Positions 35,815 through 48,500 of a DNA stretch of 64,000 bases are shown here, piece after piece (within the stretch, counting starts at the first letter, position 1; every line of letters starts with the position of its first letter). The notes under the pieces are model-generated. The model was not told the origin of the DNA and did no database searches. It saw nothing but the letters and a program-made list of their open reading frames with translations. The DNA is from Rhizophagus clarus (lineage: Eukaryota > Glomeromycota > Glomeromycetes > Glomerales > Glomeraceae). The stretch is from contig BLAL01000285.1 of assembly GCA_015698045.1 (NCBI GenBank), forward strand, positions 3,908,001 to 3,972,000. Reading direction: 5' to 3'. Position numbers and translations under genes: made by a program.

Positions 35815-38026
35815 ATGAAAAAAAGAGAAAGAAAACGCATTGCTACTAATATCATAGACAAATATAATAATCCTAGTTCATCGACCCCTGAACAAACATC
35901 TATTGAATTTACAATCAGAAAATCAAGAGAGAAGGTTCTGTGCTTTTGCAGTCATTGTAATAGAAAAATGGTCGATCTGCGTACGAAGGAGGAACATAAG
36001 CAAATGAATGAGCAAACGACTTCTTTGGAATCATTAAATCGCGATAAGGCTCTAACGTCTCAAGAGTTAGTAGAACTGATTGATTCGACAATATTGTTAG
36101 CAGAATCACAAGATACGATAATGTCTATTGATACACATTCTGATAATGATACGTATGAAGAACAGAAATATATATTTCTTTCACGCAAAAAAAGGGCAAA
36201 ACCAGGCATATTTCGTCGTATCACTGAAGTTGAGCTAGTCGCTGAAGATTCCTCTTATAATGTGCCAGCTGAATATGACACGGATGATATCTACACTAGT
36301 GAATCTTTGACACAAGAAGATTCTCCTAATGATGAAGATACCGATTTTTCAGATAATTTTGAGAATTACTCTCATCCTATGTTCGATATACCAGATATTT
36401 CAGATACACCAGATATTTCAGAATTACCAACAGATGAATTAATTAAAGGGATTTTGATATGGATTATGAAGTTCAGGTTGAGTCATAATATACCAAATAC
36501 CGCAATTGAAGAATTAATACAATTTATTAAAATAATATTAAAAGTATGTAAAAATATCAATTACGAATCATTCCCAAATTCATTGTACTGTACATGCTAA
36601 GAAAAAAGTTAGGACTTTTTGATCGATTTATACAGTTTGCAGCCTGCCAAAAATGCCACAAATTATACAAAAAAGAGGAGATAATATCAAAAGATAATAA
36701 TACTGTTATAAAATGCAGCCATGTCAAATTTCCAAATTCAGCTACAAAGAGATTAAAACAATGTCGTATTCCTTTAAGAAAGAAAATTTCTTTAAATAAT
36801 AGTATATCAATTGTTCTTGAATTAATTTATCTGGTCTTGAGTATACAATAGCAGCTTTTTAGTATGTTCAAGCGGCCAGGATTTGAAGAATTATTGCGGC
36901 ATTAGATACGTCATTCAATAATTGACAATGTTTTATCAGATATTTATGATGGCCAAATATGGAAAAATTTTAAGGAATCGTCTGAACAAGGGTCAAATAA
37001 CTTTTTCTGACCAGACAAGGCTGATGCTCATCTAGGATTAATGATGAATTTGGATTGGTTCCAGCCTTACGAAGGAACAATTCACAGTACAGGTGTAATA
37101 TACGCAGTAATATGCAATCTACCTTAGGATGTTTGATTTAAGCCTGAAAATGTGCTTATACTCGGCATATTACCAGGGCCCGATAAGGTTAAATTGCATA
37201 AAGTTAATCATTATCTTTTACCAATAATAACAGAATTAGAGTCACTTTGGGAAGGCATGAATCTTAATCGCACTAATGAATGTCCAAATGGCAAAGATAT
37301 TTGAGCTGCATTAATAATTGCTTCGTGCAATATTCCTGGAGCTCAAAAATTATGCGGGTATATCTCTGCCCTCACATCATGTCATCGATGCGAAAAAAGG
37401 GCCAATAATCGCAATTTTGGTGGCATGGTGGATATGAGCGACTGGTTTATCATGAAAGATCCAGTAGAGCATTGTCAAAAGGCTTTGGAATGGTGACGAT
37501 ACAAATCTAACGCAGAAAGAGAGAGATTCGTCAAGATGAATGGTGTAAGGTGATTTGAAATATTAAGACTCTCGTATTTTGATCTGATTCGGTTTGTTGT
37601 TATAGATTTAATGCATTGCCTTTTTCTAGGAATCGCAAAATGGATAACAAAACGAATATAGATTGATGAAGATGTATTAACAGAAAAAGTTCTTCAATCA
37701 ATTCAAAAGAAAATGAGCGAATTTAAGCTACCATCAGATTTAGAACGAATTCCTGGTAAAATCCATTGTGGTGAAGATTTTTCTAACTTTACTGCTGACT
37801 AATGGTGCAACTTTTTCCTAATATACGCCACTGTTGTGTTATGGAATCATCTTCCAAATAAAGATCGCAAAATTCTTACATATTTCGTAAGAGTTTGTAC
37901 GATTTTGGTTAGACAAATTGTGGAGATTAACAATATGAAAGAAGCCCATGAACTTTTAGTAAAGATAATTAAATTGATCAAAAAGCATTATGGCGAAGAA
38001 AAAATAACGCCAAACCTCCACCTATT
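35815..38026 (+). pseudogene. Tnp2-like (CACTA-type) transposase, decayed and truncated
   Basis: Starts MKKRERKRIATNIID and has a zinc-binding-type segment CFCSHCNRK. After a 5-base tandem duplication (TGTACTGTAC at about 36587-36596) shifts the frame, it continues LRKKLGLFDRFIQFAACQKCHKLY. Further on are Tnp2 family segments: MNLDWFQPYEGTIHSTGVIYA, VLILGILPGPDKVKLHKVNHY, ASCNIPGAQKLCGY with a CHRCEKRA motif, and VVIDLMHCLFLGIAKW. Stops occur at many points. The frame ends at 38026 where the 4.8-kb element begins, so the C-terminal part is missing. Tnp2 proteins are nuclear DNA transposases. Confidence 0.75.
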
Positions 38027-38639
38027 CACTGGTCAAAATCGATGCTATCGGGTACATATCGGGTACATATCGGGTACCTGATATGTACCCGATATGTGTG
38101 AAATATGTGTATGCTATTTAATAATACTACACATATCGGGTACCCGATATATACCCGTCAGATGCAGAAAATCGGTGACATATAACGTACATATTGGGTA
38201 CATTTCTCATACATATTGGGTAGTTAAATATCGGTTACATATCATAGATTTATTGGGTACCTGATATATTTTAAAAAAATATCAGACAGATATTATACAC
38301 TTATCAGATAGTGCTAATAAGTATCCTATATATACCCGATATGTATCCTATTTGTATTTAAAATATAAGCATAATTTCATAATTTTCACACATATCAGAT
38401 AGCCGAAAAGTATAGCATTTATGGGGCATTAATAGTAGTAGATTTATAATTTAAATACAATTGTAATTTAAAAATAATTTAATTCATTTAATTGTAATTA
38501 CTGAAAGTTTTATTTATATTTTCAATCGATAATAAAAAAAATATTATACAAAAATATTATAAAAAAAATTCACTACTCTTTACACAAATTTACAATTAAT
38601 GTTCACTTATTTGCTTGTTTTCATTTCATTATATCTATT

Positions 38640-39110
38640 TAATTTGAAAAAAAGTAAAATGTTAGTAATAAAAGTGTTAGTATGAATATTAGTAGAAGTG
38701 TTAGCAAAAGAAAAGGAACGTTAATAAAAAAATTTTTACATTAGAAAGTGTTAGTATTAATGTTAGTATGAAAGTTAGTAGAAGTAGAAAAGGAACGTCA
38801 ATAAAAAAAAAATATAAAGTATAAGTATTAATGTTAGTGTTAATATTAGTAGAAGTGTTAGTAAAAGTAAGAAATAAAAAATGTTTAACAGTAGAACATT
38901 GTTAGTAGGAACGTTAGTAGGAGGAAACACATTAGAAAAAAATATTAGTAAGAGTGTTAACAGGATGGAAAAAGAAATTTCAACAAAAAATGTACCTTTG
39001 TATTTATTTTTTAGAAAAACCAATAAAGTAAAAAACTCGATAGTAGAACATTGTTTAGGACGTTAGTGAGAAGAAATACATTGGAAAAATATATTAATAA
39101 GAGTGTTAAG
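38640..39110. repeat. GTTAGTA-rich degenerate repeat
   Basis: Short units such as GTGTTAGTA, GTTAGTAGAAGTG and GGAACGTTA recur many times; there is no convincing coding. Confidence 0.6.
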
Positions 39111-39111
39111 A

Positions 39112-39536
39112 ATAACATAATAATGGGAAAAGAAATTTCAACAAAAAATATACCTTTATCTTTATTTTTTAGACAAAAACAATAAAGTAAAAATTTGAGA
39201 GAGAGAGAAAAAGTTTGAAAAAAAAAAAAAAAAAATGATAAATAAATAATTAAATCGTAATCGTGCAATCACATGATCAACAAAATTATCAATTTTTATT
39301 GGTTATTTGGGTAATATTATAAATAACATAATAATGGGAAAAGAAATTTCAACAAAAAATATACCTTTATCTTTATTTTTTAGACAAAACAATAAAGTAA
39401 AAATTTGAGAGAGAGAAAAAAAGTTTTTGAAAAAAAAAAAAAAAAAAATACGATAAATAAATAATTAAATCATGATCGTGCAATCACATGATCAACAAAA
39501 TTATCAATTTTTATTGGTTATTTGGGTAATATTATA
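39112..39536. repeat. Two direct repeats of about 210 bases
   Basis: The sequence starting AATAACATAATAATGGG at 39112 is repeated from 39322, through GAGAGAGAG, a poly-A run and CACATGATCAACAAAATTATC to TTGGGTAATATTAT. The copies differ mainly in A-run and GA-run lengths. Confidence 0.85.
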
Positions 39537-40356
39537 TTCAGCCACATCAACCACAAAATCGGTCACCTATCGAATGCACAAGTCAATATTAGCGAAGAAG
39601 CACAAACTTGATTATTCACTATTCGTGCTCAACTTGAGTTGATAAAATTATTAAAAAATCACTGATTTTATAAAATTTATCAGAATTTTTATACCTAATT
39701 AAAGATGATTAAATTAAGTTTTACTACCGATTTCATTATAACGTTACCAACTTTTTTGTTAATCTTGGATATTTTATTTTGAATTTAAATTGTTCGCTTT
39801 GAACTCGAGTTGAACTCGAGTTCAACTTGAGTTTAACTCGTTCGCTCAAGATCTTTGTGTAATGTATTGTAGATCCGTAATTGTTTTATTTGTAGTCTAT
39901 AATTGGCAAAAGCTTATTATAAACCAAAATAAAAAACACTATTTATTTACGTATCTGTATTATTAGATTTTACCTTTTTTAGATTTGATATATAATTAAA
40001 AAGAAGACCTTTATTTTGATATTTTGGAATCACGATCATAACAATTGAGTTTAGGTCGAGTTTAACTTGTTCATTGTGATTGATTGTATTGTAGATCCGT
40101 ATCTGTATTATAATTAATATAAAGAAGACAGATCATAACAATCATGACATATTTGTAAAATTAGAACAATTTACGTAAATGTTCTTAAAGGGTAATTAAT
40201 ATAATAATACAAGGTGATAAAAAATTGTTTTTAAAAAGAGGTTTCATCTTTTTTTTTTTTCTTACAATAAATTTGTTGTCGTTATTTCTATTATATATTC
40301 TTTTTCTTAAAATTTGTTGCCATTATTTTTTATTATTATATATTCTTTTTCTTAAA

Positions 40357-40964
40357 ATGCCCGCAAATTGGACTGATGCAATAACTGAATATTTAATAAG
40401 ATATAGGAGGTAAAAAATTAAATGAAAACTAATAAATAACTTTGATCATATTCTAGTTTTTTTTTCTCTTACGTTTCCTGATCTAAAAATTAAATAAATA
40501 ATGTAAAGGAGAAGGAACAACTACTACCATGACATACCCAGGAGGGACCGCTCCAAATTCTGGGAGAGCCTAGCTCAAAAAATTCAGAGACAGTTCTGCG
40601 TGAGGTTCACTGGCCAACAGGTAGAAAGAAAGTGGAGAAACTTGGTCAGGAATTTTAATGTTAGTAAAATAATAATAAATCATAAAAAAAAAATAAAAAA
40701 AAAATAAAAAATTAATAGTATTAACATTTTTAGAATTTCTATGAATGGAGGAATGGTGTGCGAAATGGAAGGTGGTCCCGGGAAGGAGAAAGATATTATA
40801 GGCAGTTCCGCACAAGGTTTTGGGACAGACCTGGTAATTATTAAGAATTTTTTTAATTTATATTTAAGTTATTTAAGTTCTAAATTTATATATATTTCTT
40901 AGGGAACCACCACAGTCGTAGGCGGTATAGAAACACTGCGCATCGGTGGCCTCGGAATCCGTAA
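40357..40964 (+). CDS. SANT/Myb-like (trihelix) small DNA-binding protein
   Basis: Four exons: 40357-40409, 40509-40659, 40734-40833 and 40903-40964; 366 bases, 121 residues. The protein starts MPANWTDAITEYLIRYRR. Spaced tryptophans (WTDAI, FWESLAQKI, KWRNLVRNF) give a three-helix SANT/Myb or trihelix pattern. A basic second half (WRNGVRNGRWSREGERYY, FRTRFWDRPG) and an Arg/His-rich end follow. All introns are short GT-AG and phase is kept, so the gene appears intact. It lies inside the 4.8-kb element. PIF/Harbinger transposons carry a SANT/Myb protein beside their transposase; a similar helper role is possible here but unproven. It is related to 28387-29011. Confidence 0.8.
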
Positions 40965-41683
40965 ATTATATTTTTTTATTTTTATTTTTTTTTTTATTTT
41001 GTATTTTTTATATTTTATTTTTATTTTTATTTTTTATTTATATTTTTATATTTTTATTATTTTTATTATTATTATTTTTTATTTTTTATTATCTTTTATT
41101 ATTATTATTTTTTTTTAAATATATATATATATATTATATAGTCATCTAATTATTATTTTAATATTTTTACTATTTTATAATTTGATTTAATATCGGCCTA
41201 TATTCAACTGAAATTAAAAAATTCGAGCTTAATTATAAGTAATTAAAGCTTATTATAATAAATTGCTTTTATTCAATAAACATTCATTTTTTTTTTTTAT
41301 TAAAGTATTAATTAAATAAACAATCTGTCGTCATATATTATATAATATATTGTAATGATGAAATGTCCCCAATAAATTTTTAAAAAAGGTACATTTAGGC
41401 GTGACAGATCTAATACCGCTGATTCTTCCAAAATGTTACTAAAATCTTTCCATAGATCAAATTGAGAGAACTAATCTATCAATTTACAATATAAAATCTT
41501 GAAATAATCTTTCACATTTTCAAAATACGTGATCAAACTCATTTTTGCTAAACTGCTGAAACCTTTTGGCGTTTACATGCAATAGTTTTGGCATTTTAAT
41601 TTAATTTAACGATCATTGATTATCATGATCAATCTATTTTTACGGTTTTCTAAACCATAATTTTTTTTTTATTTTTTTTTTAG
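40965..41683. other. Low-complexity and AT-rich interior of the element
   Basis: A T/A tract dominated by TTTTTATTTT at 40970-41110, then ordinary AT-rich sequence. Apparent Phe-rich frames are repeat artefacts. Confidence 0.55.
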
Positions 41684-42240
41684 GTTGCTGGACTCCCGGA
41701 CTTGAAATGTAAGTTGGAAGGGGTGGGGGGAATTTTTTTTTAATATTAAAGAAACGTTACTAACGTTTCTTTCTTTATTTTTTTTAGGTTGCCTGCCTTA
41801 TTGGACGAACTGGACTTGGGAAATGTAAGTTGGAAAGGGTGGTGATTTTTTTTTAATATTAAAGAAACATTACTAACGTTTCTTTCTTTATTTTTTTTAG
41901 GTTGCCGGCCTTCTTGGACGAACCAGACTTGGGAATGTAAGTTAGAAAGGGCGGGGGATTTTTTTTTAATATTAAAGAAACGTTACTAATGTTTCTTTCT
42001 TTATTTTTTTTAGGTTGCCGGCCTTCTTGGACGAACCGGACTTGAGAATGTAAGTTGGAAAGGGTGGTGATTTTTTTTAATGTTAAAGAAACGTTACTAA
42101 CATTTCTTTCTTTATTTTTTTCAGATTGCTGGACTCCGGACTTGAAATGTAAGGAGAGAGGGAGGGATATTTTTTGAATATTAAAGAAACAGTTTAACGT
42201 TTCTTTTATTTATTTTAGGTTGCAGTTTCCCTTGTTCCTT
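41684..42240 (+). repeat. Tandem array of candidate mini-exons with intron signals
   Basis: Candidate exons at 41684-41708 (25), 41788-41824 (37), 41901-41936 (36), 42014-42049 (36) and 42125-42148 (24), with a further acceptor at 42218. Each is preceded by a T-tract and TAG or CAG and followed by GTAAGT or GTAAGG. Spacing is 104-113 bases. Between most exons lies a palindrome such as AGAAACGTTACTAACGTTTCT, whose middle contains TACTAAC, the ideal branch-site sequence. The 36-base copies encode VAGLLGRTRLGN and VAGLLGRTGLEN in the GTT frame. The gene they belong to is not recognised. Confidence 0.6.
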
Positions 42241-42788
42241 TTGATCCTAACGTGATCACGATTAAGAAAAGTTTGAGCAAACTTTTCTTAAAATTGTATT
42301 ATAAATGACTGTAACTTTTTTATTAATTTATTGTAATAAAATACGTAATAAAATAAAAATATTAACAATAATAATTATACTTTTAAACACTTTACAAAAA
42401 ATTTATAAACTTGATAATGCATTCAATAAATAAAACAATAAAAATTTTTTAACTACATTAAACGAATTAAAAATTTCTAAAAAGAAAAATCTATAAAGAA
42501 AGTAAACTCTAAAAAATTTCTTAATACGTTATATAATATGAAATCTAACGTATTAAAATTTGTATCACATATCGGGTACCCGATATGTGTAAGATAGAAC
42601 TGTGTCCGATATATATTAAATAACATATCGGTGACCAATAGTTTAGATATCAGGGTCTTGGTAATTAGGCATATTTTGAAGTGTAATAAATCGGGTACCC
42701 GATATGTAAAAATACCCGATATTTATCTGATTAGCCGCCGATATATAAGTCCCCGATATGTACCTGATAGAATTGATTTTGACCAGTG

Positions 42789-43792
42789 ATGATTCACCAT
42801 TAAGTCAACTGCGGAATTAATTAAAAACTTATTTTGGTTAATTGGAAGCATGTTGCAAATCATATTATTAATTCAGTTTGCTATTTCTTTGTATCCTACA
42901 ATATTTGTTATATCAAGTGTTGTGTGAAGTGATTACTGGTCAAACTCTGCAGCTTTTTGATATAAGAAATTCCAAGTGTTTAGAGTCATTTTGCCTATTC
43001 TAATCTCTTGTAAAGCATGGAAATATCGTGGATCTTGACCTTGACGTTGTGGCTCTTTCAAGAATAATGGATAGAACAATTTCTATTCTGATAACTTGTA
43101 TACAGACAATCCAGTTACTGGAGGTAATTGTGCCAAATCTCCAACTACAATTACATTTAATCCTCCAAATGCAATTATTGTTTGTTATATAACAGAAAAC
43201 ATTTCTGAAATGAAACTAAGAAGTGCGGCAGATACCATTGAAATTTCATCTATGATTAAAGTATCAATCTGTTGCAAATTTTTGAAAAATTCATAATCAT
43301 GAAATGCTAAGGTTTGAAATCCATTTTGCATTTTACGAATTCTCAATGCTGAATGGATTGTCTGACCTCCAATATTCTGTGACATCACACCAGTTGGGGC
43401 TAATAATAAGTATTTTGATCTTTTATTTTTAAGATCATTAACAATTAAATTAATAATAAAAGATTTTCCTGTTCCACCAGGTCCTATAATAAAAAAGTAT
43501 GGGTATTTATTTCTTTGTGTTTTAGGACCTAGAATGTTTTTAATAGCAGAAAGTACATGTAGTTGATCATTAGGAAGATTAAGAGCAGAGCATTGTGAAA
43601 GAATTGGTGGATTGATTCGTAAAGAAGTAAGCTGTATATTAATTAGTTCTGAAGTTGAAGGTGGGATGATATCTTATAAATTATTCAATAATGTGTCTAA
43701 TGTTTGACTGAATTGAGTATCTAATTTTAATTGTTGTATTCATAAATACTCTTGTGTGATTTCTTGAATTGTCTTATATAATTCAGGATTGT
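42789..43792 (-). pseudogene. PIF1-type helicase fragment (left arm)
   Basis: Minus-strand mirror copy of the helicase pseudogene at 58042-59566. It covers the Walker A segment GPGGTGKSF, the IIDEISMV Walker B segment and GDLAQLPPV, but is cut at 42789 where the inverted-repeat element begins. It shares the in-frame stops seen in the right arm and differs from it, for instance, at an Asp/Gly-type change near 43103 on the opposite strand. Confidence 0.8.
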
Positions 43793-45082
43793 GCTATTAA
43801 GATACTATATTGATAATGTGAATCAAATTGACTTAATGATGAAGAAATGCAACTTAATGTTAACAATAATTAACACAATTTAACATTAAATAATATTTGA
43901 AATACGTCATTACACATTACTAAAATTTTATACTATATATTATATTTTACATTTTTATCCTGTTCCATAGCCTGGTTTCAGTTTATTAAACCAGAGAACG
44001 CAAACTGTAGCTTTATTAATCACGTGAAAAATGAGGTTATTTTTAGATCTAACATTATATAATCACAAAAAGGAAGTGCAGGGGTATCATGTGATCGTAT
44101 GGACAGGTTAAACTAGTACGCTTCAATAGTGTCCAACGCTTCGCACTGAATAATTAGAAATTATTAAAGATTGGGACAATGTATCCCTCATCACAGATCG
44201 ATGAATTAATTAAGTTACCTTAATTATCTTGGGTTTTGAAACACTGGTACCTTGTACTTTGGTACAATCTGACCGCTTAACTTATTTGAGTTTCTTGACA
44301 TGAAAGATAATATTAAAATAATTTGCTAAAAAAACTTGAGAGAAATTGGCCAGAAAAAAAACTCAATGTATATTTGGTTTGCAATTTTCTTGTAACAACT
44401 TCTAAATAACTAACGCTAATGTTTATAGTTATCGATGGAAAATCAGAATATCATCCATTTTTGGTTTACCCGATTGCTATTTGCCATCTATCAATTTTCA
44501 AAGCTTCTGCGAAAGTTTAACTTAGACGATCGCAACACATAGCGCTATACAAATTAAAAATGAAAGCTTAATAATAATTAACTGAAACTATATTTCATCA
44601 GGGAATAGTCAAACTTTAATACAAAATAATCCATAATTTCATATTAATACTCTATAACAGAAAATTAATGAATACATGGGCCGATACCACATGTGAAAGG
44701 CACAATTCCAAAAAAAGCGCACGTCTAAAAATAACGACCACAAACAGATTAGGTAAAAAAAACAAAAATCCAGAATCATTATTCCATATTGTATTGTTTT
44801 AAAATGATTTTATGATATCATATTGTACTGTTATCAATACATTGTATAAATAAGAAATCCATTTAATTACACTATTTAAATTATCTTCAGCATTTAAAAT
44901 TTAATTTCTATTTAATGTTGGGGTTCACAATTAACGAAATTTCACAGTATCTTATTATTATTATTTGTCTGGATAATGCACAAAAGCCCAAACTTACAAT
45001 AGAGCAACTGCATTGTCAATTTTTTATAAATGCCATAACGATAAATCCCAAACTTCAAGTTTAAATTTAATAACAATCGGCT
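43793..45082. other. Arm spacer without a supported gene
   Basis: Between the helicase remnant and the short Cys-motif frame. AT-rich, mirrored at 56752-58041. No feature was found beyond the arm symmetry. Confidence 0.45.
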
Positions 45083-45250
45083 ATGTCTCAAAATAATAAA
45101 ACTCGAAAAGGAAATATATGTGATAACTGTAGGCTTGAAACTAAATTACTTAAAATAAAAACTCCTTGCAGAGAATGCCCAGTATCATTATACGTCAATT
45201 ATTTTATGCGCATTATCACCAATTGTGCAATTATTGCAGAATTAAAATAG
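45083..45250 (+). CDS. Short possible zinc-ribbon frame, low confidence
   Basis: 55 residues starting MSQNNKTRKGNICDNC, with two CxxC pairs (CDNC and CREC, about 20 residues apart) as in a small zinc ribbon. It might be the first exon of a broken or longer gene. An identical mirror copy lies at 56584-56751. Nothing else supports expression. Confidence 0.3.
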   Translation: MSQNNKTRKGNICDNCRLETKLLKIKTPCRECPVSLYVNYFMRIITNCAIIAELK

Positions 45251-45530
45251 ACATTTTAAATAAAAAGTATGAAAGTAAAAAAGCCAACGAAGATTTAAAT
45301 AGATGAAGATATAAAAATTTAAAATTTTTATTGATACACCAACTACTGTTAATATATAACTTTTTTATAATTTATTTTATTAGATAGAATTTATTTCAGT
45401 TATGTTTTATTTTATTAGTATATATCAGTTATTATTTAAAGACATATATCACGTGACCAGGTGATTTTGAGCACTCAAAAAAAATACATTTAAATTTTAT
45501 ATAATAAAGTAAATTTAAAAATCTAAACAT

Positions 45531-48500
45531 TTAATTTTTAATAATATCTTCAATGCGAAGTAGCTTTAAAATTTTATATTTCATTTCAGGCCAATCTTCC
45601 ATTTTCCATTCACCTTTATTAATTGCTTCTTTAATATATACCTGAGCTTTTTCTATTTCTGCATGATAATATCTAAAAACATCAAAATATTTAATATATT
45701 ATTATTTATTATTTTTATTTTTTTTAAAAAAAACACTTACATTACTTCAGGAAACCATGATCTCCAACGCCTTTGATGAGGCAATAAATAAAAAAGTTCA
45801 ATTTCTGCTATAACTTCTGCTTTTTGTACTAAATATGAGGCTCTATCATTATTTTCACCAATTGCCATATTAAGTAAACCAATAAATAAATTCATTAAAT
45901 ATATAACAACTAAAAATGTGAATACAACCAGTAAAATGTATAATATTGCATTTTCGGCTGTTGATGTTGGTGTCCAAGGTGATATTGAATTTTGATTTCC
46001 TAAAATTAGATTATAAGTTAATATAAATTGTTTTTATAGTAAATGTTTATTAATATTGTCACTTGTTACCTGTTAGGAATAAATATGTTGCAAGAAGAGA
46101 AGAGGGATATGAATAAAATAAATTGGTACTTTCAGTAGGCACTTGAATAAGAGTTTCATTTAAGACATTCCCATTTTCATCAGTTTGGTTATAAGTATTA
46201 GAAAGAGCCCAAGGATTATTTGGATCACTTAGATTTGGTGTTTTAAATGAATCTATAAGATTTTGTGGATGTAAAAGTAAAAACAAAGCATGTGCAAAAC
46301 TTGCAATAATCAATGCTAATACGAATAAAAAATAAAAAATGCGTCTAGCTACTCCAAATATTATTGCAAAATAAACACCAAATGATTCAAATACTCTAAA
46401 GAAAAGTAAAAATTTTAAATCTAACAATAAACATGAAAGTGATAGGGCCCATTCTGGTATACTACTATATTTAATCCAATAGATCGATGCAATAGTCGCA
46501 GGAAAATATGCACTTAAATCTGTTTTTAGAATATAAAAAGTCAATTCAAGTTAAGATAGTTTCAAAATAAATTTAAAATATTCTTACCAAAAAAATTCCA
46601 AATGCTTAAAATATATTTTTTTGGGTTCCAGATAAATTGTCTTAATTCAAATATAATATGAAAAAATCCAAAAGCAATTGAAGTTTGATAAAGCTTAACA
46701 CGATTTTCTTGTGTTATAGAACTTGTAGGATAAGAAGCAAGTGTAAAACACACGAGAAAAACTGTAAATATTAACCAAATAGGAAAATAATATTTCCTTC
46801 CAAATTTTTTCCATTTAAAATTAATAACTGCTTCACCATTCCAATTTGTGTAAAATTCTTTTTTGCAGGTATCAATAAAAATACTCGATTTAGGCCAAAA
46901 TATTTCGCTCCACCAACTATTATATTCTAAAGGATAACAAGAATAATTTATATAGGGCACAATAAGTATAATTTGTTGTCTACTTTTGTGGGATATTATT
47001 TCATTTTTTATAAATATTATAAACTCATAAATAACAATTGGTAGTATTATAATTTTGCATAAATTTTTCAAAAAAATTAAAATCTTTTCATATTTGTGCA
47101 TTTTACTAACATCTACTTCATTGGTAAAAGTATCTAAATGTGAAGAACAATTATCACTATAAAGAATTGTTTCATCTTTAGGGTCTAAAAACATAAACAT
47201 TTCAGAGTTAAATTTTGTTATATAATCAGGATATTTTTTGTATAAACCATTCATAGATGATGTTATAATACTGAGAAATTTCAGATTTCTCTTCGGATCT
47301 TCTTTAACGAGCGTTGTGCATTTATTATAAAGCAATTCTATAGAACGAGTTAACTCTGGTTCAGTCAACTTTAATAAACTTTCTAGTAAAGTTCGTCCAT
47401 ATTTTGCAAGACTTAAGTCGTAATTAATGGTACTTTCTATGATAAATAGTTTATTTATATTCTCGCTATCTAAAATTGGATTCCTTGTATTTGTAATTGG
47501 ATTTGGTAATTTAGTTCCAGAAAAATCTTTGTCTTTTAATTTTTCAAGATGATTATCGGTGCTTAAACTGTATGGCGTGCTAATACTATTATTATTGACA
47601 TCATATTCATATATTACTAAAAAGTGACCATATGATAATAATGCAATTGCATTATTATCAAGAATTTTCCAGAGAAGACCATACTGTTGATTTAAATGAC
47701 CAAAATAACTTAAATCACTCGAACACATTTGTTTATTATCTGAATAAACTAAGAGCTTACGATTTTCAACATCTATTTCCCATTCATATTCTTGATTTTT
47801 GAATTTTATTTCTTTAGATTCATGTTGTGTTTGATAATCTGTATAAGCATCATCATTATTATATTTATTTGTATATTTAATAATTAAAGATCTAATATTC
47901 TCCATATCAGGAGAAATCAAAGTATCAATACAATAATTCTTAAAAGTTTGACACAAATAGGTATTCCAACCACCAACGTTTTCATCACTATCTTTATGAT
48001 TAGATACGAAAAAATCGTGCCAATTGAAATCTGATAAATTAATGCATAAAATTTTTCCATTAAATAATCCAAATGCTTCTTTTGATTCTGAATTATACTC
48101 ATAAAGGATAAACTTATTCTCGTTATTCTCGGGATTTTCATCATTAAGTTTATCATTAAAAATCTTTGATGCATCCACAGGTTGTTTGTCGATATCATTT
48201 ATATAATATAAGATTATATTTTGTTTTATGTATTTCCGAGGTGTATCAAAAACCAGAAGATAATTATATTGCGCTTCACACAGCAATACCACATTTACGG
48301 TATCTGTTACTTCAATATTCATAATTGGAAAATGTACTCCTACTAAAAAAATTTCAATAAAACTCCAACATTTAACCACGATTAAATTTTCTTTAGATAT
48401 TACTGTACGAAAAGCATAAGCATCATATTTATGATATTTAGACTTAAGCGAATAAATAAATTTCAATTGAAGTGATTTTAATTCCCATTGATACAAACAA

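Larger units (their letters stand above)
38027..42788. mobile_element. 4.8-kb inverted-repeat element with SANT-like gene and mini-exon array
   Basis: The left end reads CACTGGTCAAAATCGATGCT then ATCGGGTACATATCGGG; the complement of the right end reads CACTGGTCAAAATCAATTCT then ATCAGGTACATATCGGG. Subterminal zones on both sides are full of the palindromic motif ATCGGGTACCCGAT and variants (38045-38400, 42570-42770). Cargo: SANT-like gene 40357-40964 and mini-exon array 41684-42240. No transposase is seen. No clean target duplication is present, and the two flanks belong to unrelated sequences (Tnp2-like gene left, helicase right). Confidence 0.75.

Noticed and set aside
40946..41149. 67-residue Phe/Leu frame resembling a membrane protein
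   Set aside because: Pure TTTTTATTTT low complexity.
43096..43296. 66-residue plus-strand frame
   Set aside because: Antisense to the helicase Walker B region; the helicase motifs are on the other strand.
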